Origin: Pomphorhynchus laevis | Lineage: Eukaryota > Acanthocephala > Palaeacanthocephala > Echinorhynchida > Pomphorhynchidae | NCBI GenBank assembly: GCA_012934845.2 | Contig: WNNJ02000030.1 | Location: forward strand, 30,538-94,537 | Length of the DNA: 64,000 bases | Direction of reading: 5' to 3' | In this document: in pieces, positions 57,501 to 64,000 of the stretch | How the letters are laid out: every line of letters starts with the position of its first letter | Numbering within the stretch: the stretch's first letter is position 1 | Notes under the pieces: generated by a model | Told to the model about the DNA's origin: nothing | What the model saw: the letters and a program-made list of their open reading frames with translations, nothing else | Databases searched by the model: none | Made by a program: the position numbers and the translations under genes

Positions 57501-57665
57501 AATCCACATGTGCATTGTATTTGATACACTACACCTGTGGTAATGCAGTTACAATTATTATTAATATTTAATGAAAAACATTTGTTTGTCGTATTACTTA
57601 CAATACAATTATTATTAGTTTTAACGTAATAAACTATAAAGACGTGTTGATTGACCGAATATAAT
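54585..57665 (-). mobile_element. Naiad-like Penelope element, N-terminal GIY-YIG to RT fingers, composite
   Basis: Minus strand. 57,560-57,180: an intact GIY-YIG front (TGVVYQIQCTCGLQYIGKT, then KTRFRQHIYNIQH); the CTCG between the GVVY and YIG motifs is the extra Cys pair of Naiad nucleases. 56,955-56,650: a second, 5'-altered GIY-YIG start like that at 44.0 kb. 55,800-56,640: a foreign LINE piece. 55,790-54,585: FWIKTLNFMYPLALNDVV, a long linker, METECNCKSLSFDKIN, HICTHNLELIENCELRKLLS and KGYKYR, ending before the RT palm at DKASNNFVFICKK. This copy is better kept than the + copy but has an in-frame TGA at 55,200-55,202. The catalytic YIDD half is missing. Confidence 0.88.
55805..56640 (-). 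mobile_element. Nuclease-tailed LINE family 1, C-terminal fragment inside the Naiad-like copy
   Basis: The minus strand at 56,453-56,109 reads CICKAKVKRQCTHGLSCPRS, ARHSMVNKIIADAL, LEPLGLTRSDGESPDGVTMI and CWDFTCVPL. It continues at 56,109-55,831 in another frame with LDAMGHNASAFFSML, SYLIQRVSQAIQIGNAASVL. This is the same C-terminal domain as in 29.8-30.4 kb, with the PDG...WDF nuclease motif intact. Only the 3' third of the element is present. Confidence 0.88.
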
Positions 57666-57669
57666 TAAT

Positions 57670-58840
57670 ATTGTAATTAACCGTAAAACTTATAATTACT
57701 TCTTACATTAATAAGACAATTAATATTTTATTAATATTTTTTATTAATATTTTATATTCTATTAATATTTTTTAATATAATATTTTTACATAAAATTGTG
57801 ATACAAACAGTACAGACAAAATTTTGCTCAAATTTCAGTTAAACATACTAATTTCTGCTCAACGGGGTTAAAATTTAATCTTTATTTTTTCGATCAAACT
57901 TTTAAAGCACAGAATGTGACCCAAATCAATGCCATTGAGTTAACAAATATAATTTCATCTCAGCGACATCCTATTAGCTCCGGGAAATCGACCTTATTGA
58001 ATCCCCACAGTGCATCCTCGACTTGTTGGGACAAATTGCAGATCGTGGAGCGCGGATGCAGCGTGAGCACATATTTGCGAGAAGCACCCTAGTGCAAGGT
58101 TGTAATTTTCAAATTTCATCTGCATACAAATTTCTGTTTTCGAGTATTTTCAGCTGCTATCTTTTGCAATATTTACCCTTTGCACTCTTTACCGTTTCTA
58201 CCGTAACATGAGAGGATAACAGGAATAAAAGAGGCTTGCTCGACTTCTCCGACTCTCAAGATACTTGCTCCTTTTACGCGACTAGTAAATTCAAAGCAAG
58301 AATTTGTGCTCATTGAGAAATTTGACTAGCGTGAGCGTTAAGAACGAATATGTCAAGGAAAATACGCTCTGTCTTGTCCCCTTATATGCCGGAACACACA
58401 ATATCGAGTCTTACATTTCTATCAGTTGTTGTGTTAGTGAAACGAATCTTTGGATTAATTGGGCTCAGAGTTGGTTCACTTTAAACATTGCTGCATATTT
58501 CGGTGTGATCATGTGCAAGGAGGTCGCGTACCATGTCATGCCCCATCGAATGGAGTCCTCCATTAGACAAAAAATGCGTGTATTTTAGGGTATTCGAGGT
58601 ACCACACCGACATATTGTTGAAGCATCTGGTCGCAACACACCATATCTGACTACCATTGCATCACAGAAATTAGTTTTGTTTTTCTTAGTCTTGTTTTTA
58701 CGTAGCTCAGTTAGCTGATTTGATTATTGAATGGAAATAAAAGACGTGTTGATTGAATAACATTACAATTACTTGTAATTGATATTACTTGTAATTTAAT
58801 ATAATAAAAGTTATCAAATTCTATTTTATTACAATAGGAA
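57670..58840. other. Unidentified, partly coding-like sequence
   Basis: 57,670-57,840 is AT-rich. 57,880-58,730 is GC-richer, with short + frames at 58,023-58,211, 58,304-58,588 (MCSLRNLTSVSVKNEYVKEN; NLWINWAQSWFTLNIAAYF) and 58,533-58,718. I recognise no motif. A repeated GACGTGTTGATTGA word occurs at about 57,642 and 58,743 on its two sides, perhaps marking an inserted unit of about 1.1 kb. Confidence 0.35.
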
Positions 58841-58867
58841 TTACAATTAGTCAATCAGTTGTCATTT

Positions 58868-60470
58868 ATTTCAGCCTTTCAGCAGCCTTTGATATAGTTA
58901 ACCACTAATTTCTTCTATCTTGTCTTTGTCGTCGCTACAGTTTCTTTTGTAACCGTAGCGACGAATGTATTTCTTTCTTTCACACTTCTACTTCTCCGCT
59001 CCCATCCATTCGTTGTAGCTCAACCTTTCATGTACATATCATCTTATATGCGGCGTGTCTCAAGGATCCGTCAATTTTCCCATTCTCTTCTCTCTACTTG
59101 GTAACTTGCCAGGCATAACTCAACCCTTTGGGTTCACGTTACGCAATATGCAGATGACGTCCTTCTATATTCTCATTCTTCCAATATCTGTGATCTTACT
59201 TTGTGCTCCACAGAATGCTTAATCGCAATTTCCAATTACCTTAATTCAATTCAGATGATCAATTACAAACAATCTAGCGTCTTATGGCTGACTCTCCCTT
59301 AAAGTTAAATTTTTTATCCCTGTATCTCTTGATATTTAAACTCTCTCTCTTTCGTCGACCATTTAAAATTTATCGGTGTTTATTTTGATATCAATTTCCC
59401 TCTTTTATTCTTTGTTCACAAAAGGTTCGTTCTTGTTTTTTTCTCTATGGCCTTCGTCGTTTTCGTAGAATAGTTAATCCGCAGCTAACTTATTTCTTCA
59501 CATCTCTTTCTGCAACTAAAATATTGTCAGTTTACTAGTCAACTCACCCTAAACCTTGCTACGCCCTCTTCAACTCGTTATCCATGCTGCCACTCGCATC
59601 TTATTACGCCTCCTGCGCTTTGATCAATTTCTTAATTGACCTCATTTCTCAAAGGGTCACCATGCGCTTATTATTTCTTGTTTTCCGTTTCTGTGCATCC
59701 GACTCACCATCCTACGACTCAGTATATATTTAACTCTACTATCCACTTCCACAGGCCTTACGATATAGTCCAACAGATATCTTAGCCATTCCTAGATATT
59801 GCACTAAATATAACATCCGCGCATACCATGTTTCTCGGTCACTAGCATGGAACCGCCTTCTCATTGACATTCACTCATATTTCTTCTTTCAAACATTTAA
59901 ACAGCTCATTTAATTCACCTTTTTTTCCTCGATAGTCTGACCTAATATAGTCAACTCACCAAAAACCTTATTACGCCCTCTTCAACGCGTTATCACGCTG
60001 CTGCTCGCATCTTATTTACGCCTCCAAAATAGAAATCACAAATTTCTATATTACTGACAGTAATTTCAATATCTTTCTCGCCCATCGTTCATCGATGAGA
60101 TGAACGATGGGCGATTCATCGTTCATCTCATCGATGAACGATGGGGAGCCCATCTCATCGCTGTTGGCTCCCCATCGTTCATCAATCTCCCTTTCTTAGA
60201 TGAACCTCGCCTTTACCTCTCTATCACTGCGTTTCCGTAATTTCCTCTTACCCTACATTCCCAATTACTCTAACAACTACGGTCTCCGACCCTTAATCGT
60301 CGCCGCCCCAATCGCCTGGAATCAGCTCCCACTCGACGTCCGCCGCGCTCCCTCCTTTATTGCATTCAAATGCCGTCTCCGTACCCATCTCCTCGAAACA
60401 TGATTTAGATTTTTTTAGATTTTTGTTGTTGTGGCCATGTGAGCGTGTGCCGGCACCTAATTAACGGGTA
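58868..60470 (+). mobile_element. CR1/L2-group LINE, second subfamily, decayed 3' half
   Basis: LSAAFDIVNH (about 58,885), then TQYADDVLLYSHSS near 59,145-59,185, a thumb region with HAATRILLRLLRF (59,580-59,620), and a C-terminus at 60,200-60,403 (LRPLIVAAPIAWNQLPLDVR). A second copy of a short segment appears at 59,945-60,025. The 3' end CATGTGAGCGTGTGCCGGCA resembles but differs from the tail of the 36.4-40.7 kb LINE. Many breaks. Confidence 0.75.
60080..60185. repeat. Nested inverted repeats of one 14-bp word
   Basis: CGCCCATCGTTCAT and ATGAACGATGGGCG form a hairpin. The word ATCGTTCATC or its complement then returns at least four more times up to 60,185, and GGGAGCC/GGCTCCC pair across the second half. 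It interrupts the coding part of the surrounding LINE. Confidence 0.85.
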
Positions 60471-60797
60471 AATCGTGATTTTAATTAATAATTAAAATCA
60501 TAAAAATTAATGGCGTTAATTAAATCATGATTTTAGATTAATGTAATTAAATTAAAATCATGTAATTTTAACGAGACTTAATCGTGATAATGTAAAATCG
60601 ACGATCACTTAGAAGTTTTGTTGTAACCCATATGATTAGATTAAGTTTTAAACGTAACTCCATAGCTGTTTTATTACCTTAAAATAATGTATTTAACAGT
60701 AAATATTGGAAAGTAGATAATATATTCCGATTTAAACTACAAAAAATAGTATTTTTACAAAATCTGATTAATAATTGGGAATGCTTAACGAGTTTAT

Positions 60798-62637
60798 CTA
60801 AACGTCGATTTCTTCTACGTATGTGCTAGGGAAGAGACCACACTGAGTTCCCAGTTTTCCTTTCCACCATTTATCTGGTCGTTTTTCGATTACACTAACC
60901 ACATCACCTAGAAACCAAACATTGTTAGTACATCTTTTGAAAGTTGGAAAACTAATTTGTATATTTTTCAATTACATTGCTTTTAATTAGCTTTTATTAA
61001 TTTAAAAGTATATTTTTCGCTTACCGGGATTGATTGTCAACTCATCTGGTCTTCTTGCAAGATACCGAAACTGAACCACACATAGTTCTCTTCTGTTTTC
61101 AATGTTTCTAATCATTCCTAAGATAAAATATTAGTGATTATTACAAAGTAGTAATTATTTTATTTAATTTTTAATTAATAATTTATGTCAAAACGCAACC
61201 GTTTTATTTAATAATGTAATTTAAAAGTACCAATTATTAAAAGTACCAAATCCTGTTTACCATAATCAATATTTGCCTTAGCTTATTTGCCAACTCTTCC
61301 AATTATGCGCCTATAACTTTCCAACTTATCATAAACTCTGCTGGTCGTGTCCTCTAGCTTCTTCGCCGCTTCGACCATATCTCCCATAAACTTTTCATAA
61401 TATCTTGGCCCACAATTAACGTTCGTGTTAAACTTCGTTTGAGTATTGTTACCTTTCGTCTTCTATTTTGTCACTCACCATCCTACTTACACCTTGTTGA
61501 CCTTGATGATCCGCGCCCTACCTCCTTGGCTTTCCGATCAAGTAATTCTATACTTCTCCACGTACCTCTGCACTCAACCAACTATGACCTATGATCTTTT
61601 ATCTTCAAATTTTAATATGAAGATATCATTACTACATTAAATGATTATATATAATTTCTATACATTTATATTGAAAAAATTACATGATCAAAAATTGGAT
61701 ACCATTTGATATATTCGGATATGGTGATATATTATTTCCTGCTATTTTGTTATCATCGGACATAAATCCATTTTGAATTCCGTTGTTTGATTGCAATTGT
61801 TTACCTGAAGACCATTTAAACGAGTTATGCAGTCGTAAAAATGATATTGGTATGTTCTAAAATTAAAATAAATTTATAATTTAAATTTTTACACAAATAT
61901 TACAATTATAAGGAATTCAATTAAATAATTTATATTTGATTGCACATGTTTTATTTATAAGTTATAAAAATAATAAAAAATAAAAATAAAATGCAGAAAA
62001 TAAAAAAAAGTATTTTGCTACCTTATTCAGTTCTGCAGCGGATATTGGAATATAAATATGGCATTGTATTTCCAATGGTATTGTGAGTTTATCATGTAAA
62101 TTCATTTGATAATTAATAAATCAATTAAGAATTAATTTTAGCATTATAGAAAACAAAATATAAATAAAATTGTTTTTAGCCAAACGATCACGACTTATTC
62201 TTCTCGAGATCAATATTCTCATGAATAAAGGTACTATTGAACCGTACTGTTTGAAATAACGTTCAAGTGTTGATATCGAAAGTAATAAGGATAATTATCG
62301 AAAGTAAAAGTAATAATTGTAGCCTTATATTATTTTATTAAAGAATTTTTATAAATTAAAATTAAAGAATTTTAATTAATTAATTTTAATTCTTTAACTA
62401 AATTAATTAATTTAGTTAAAATTAACTAAATTTACTAAATTGACAATCGTGCAATTGTCAAAAGATATTTTCGAAAATAATATTTTATTATACTTTAATG
62501 TTTTAACTTACCTTGTGTAAAGTATGAACTATTAACCAAGAAATGTCATGGTTTTGAGTTGGGCGATTATCAAGGGTATCTAATGCGGTTTTAAACTTGT
62601 ATCTGCTTGCCTCATAAAGGGCAGCTAACATTTCAGT
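60798..62637 (-). CDS. SH3-domain protein, C-terminal exons (partial gene)
   Basis: Five minus-strand exons: 62,637-62,512, about 62,105-62,022, 61,856-61,703, 61,117-61,025 and 60,907-60,798 (stop TAG 60,798-60,800). The last two encode an SH3 domain: CVVQFRYLARRPDELTINPG then DVVSVIEKRPDKWWKGKLG and GLFPSTYVEEIDV at the very end. It shows the family's DEL, WW and P..YV residues that form the proline-peptide groove. Upstream exons read TEMLAALYEASRYKFKTALD, HDISWLIVHTLHK, LTIPLEIQCHIYIPISAAEL and NIPISFLRLHNSFKW, which I do not recognise. Junctions after 62,022 keep frame with GT...AG. The exon starting near 62,105 has no AG in front of it (see findings). Further 5' exons lie beyond the window. 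Likely an adaptor or signalling protein. Confidence 0.8.
61260..61610 (+). mobile_element. CR1/L2-like LINE fragment in an intron of the SH3 gene
   Basis: + strand remnants: AGRVL.RFDHI near 61,340, LSIVTFRLLFCHSPSYL (61,440-61,490), SSNSILLHVPLHSTNYD near 61,540-61,590, matching the C-terminal region NAAVRILLRLRRFDH...NSLLLHVPNYSTSFG of the 36.4-40.7 kb LINE. Only about 350 bp remain. Confidence 0.7.
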
Positions 62638-64000
62638 CTAAATGTATAATAATATAAGTAATTAGCATTATCAAAATATACACGTATTTATAACTTTACA
62701 CGTTTTCATAACTTTTGAAATTAATACAAATTGAGAAAAATGATTGAACATTATATGTTCAAGCATTGAACTAAAATTATCATTTACATCAATTGTTATT
62801 GATATTAAAATTATCAATTGTCATTGATATTTCAACTGCATAACGGCATGTTTTTGATAAAATGAAAATTATGTAATAAACTTTTAATATTAATAATATA
62901 TATCGAGGCAAAATATAATTTAAATATTAAATTAAACTTTTAATTAAATTAAATATTAATATTTAATTAATAAATATGATTTAATTAATAAAAATTAATT
63001 TAATAATCAATAATTAATAATTATAATTAATATTAATATACTATTAATAATTATTAATTATAATTAATAATTTAATTTTTTAATTTAATTAATTATAATT
63101 TAATTAATAAATATTTAATTAATATTTAATAAATATAATATTAAATTAAATTTATTAAATTTTAATTTAAATATTTTTATATTTTTAATTAATAATATAT
63201 AATGGCACAAAAAATATTATGAAGATAAATTGAACTAAATAATTATTTATTATTTAGGGAATAATAAATAATTAATGATTATTAAGGGAATCGCCTTAAC
63301 TCGGCACATAAATACCAATCCATTGACGTTGTTATAATTATATAATTGACATAATATATTTTATAATTTGATGTAACTTTTAATTATAAAATTTATATAA
63401 TCAATAATTTTTATATAAAAATTTTATTAAATTTTTATAATGTCATAATAAATAATTAATTCTAGACTATTAGTTTGTCATATACTGCTTAACGGACACT
63501 CACTTTTTTAACAATTAAATTATTGTCAACTGAATTAAATTATCGTTCAATTTGAACGATTGTTTGATTAATTACGTTGATTGGAATTATGTTGATTATA
63601 TCAATAACTTGATTGATTTGACTCAAAAGGCTAATTTAAGTAATTTTTATTTGTCAAAATCAATGATGTTGTGACTCAATAAATCACTTTTTTAATGCTA
63701 TAATTTCCAATCAATTACGTCATTATCTCAATAAATGACGTTGTTGCTATCAATTAGTCATTATTGCGATAACTAATCTCATTGATAATTTTTCTACTCT
63801 TTTAACTTTAAACTATTGATCAATAATGTGCACAAATATTTTGCTCCATATTTTGCTCAAAATATGTCGAAGCATTATATGAAAAAGTAAAGTGAAATTA
63901 ACAGTGATAATCTACAAGCTCTTATATTTATTGTTTCTTCGTCAATTTTTGTAATGCTTAACCTCGATATAATCCTTAAATAATTATAGGATAATGTGAA
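62638..64000. other. AT-rich, probably an upstream intron of the SH3 gene
   Basis: Extreme AT content at 62,880-63,190 (TTAATTAA-type words). No exon recognised on either strand up to the window end. Confidence 0.5.

Overview
This looks like nuclear DNA of an AT-rich invertebrate animal. The evidence is spliced host genes (AIFM1-like, ABCF2, an SH3-domain protein) with canonical GT...AG introns, many only about 47-54 nt long, and a retroelement load of Penelope-like elements of the N-terminal GIY-YIG (Naiad-like) type plus several LINE families. I cannot name the phylum from the sequence; a small-intron lineage such as a nematode or arthropod is possible.

Layout. 1-1,075: last intron and last exon of an AIFM1-like gene (+), the acceptor lying at the end of a degenerate minisatellite. 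2,763-5,370: a 43-bp perfect inverted repeat enclosing five near-identical copies of a 390-bp satellite unit bounded by (TA)n runs. 5,156-8,005: exons of an unrecognised Cys-rich gene (-) directly downstream of ABCF2, with LINE and Penelope-like debris in between. 8,123-26,607: the complete coding part of ABCF2 (-), which I could assemble as 13 exons totalling 603 codons plus a stop. Five of its introns are long and carry foldback elements, Naiad-like ends and LINE pieces; seven are of ordinary to tiny size.

27,150-60,470 is a transposon island with no host exon that I can see. In order it holds a LINE with a C-terminal nuclease-like domain (27.2-30.4 kb), two facing foldback elements (30.5-31.1 kb), CR1/L2-like and Jockey-like LINE pieces (31.5-36.0 kb), a nearly complete CR1/L2-like LINE preceded by a 20-bp tandem array (36.05-40.7 kb), serially stacked LINE 3' ends (40.7-42.2 kb), another RT fragment (42.7-43.8 kb), a Naiad-like copy (44.0-46.07 kb) abutting a second nuclease-tailed LINE family (46.07-48.63 kb), a nearly complete Jockey-like LINE (-, 48.6-52.2 kb), more LINE debris, and an inverted Naiad-like copy (-, 54.6-57.7 kb) interrupted by a piece of the first nuclease-tailed family.

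60,798-62,637: the last five exons of a gene (-) ending in an SH3 domain, the rest of which lies outside the window. The most interesting observations are an in-frame TGA at the same place in two Naiad-like copies, the structured Naiad-like terminal repeats, the tandem monomers in front of the CR1/L2-like LINE, the close ABCF2/Cys-rich gene spacing with a polyadenylation signal and an acceptor between them, and an apparently missing AG acceptor in the SH3 gene.
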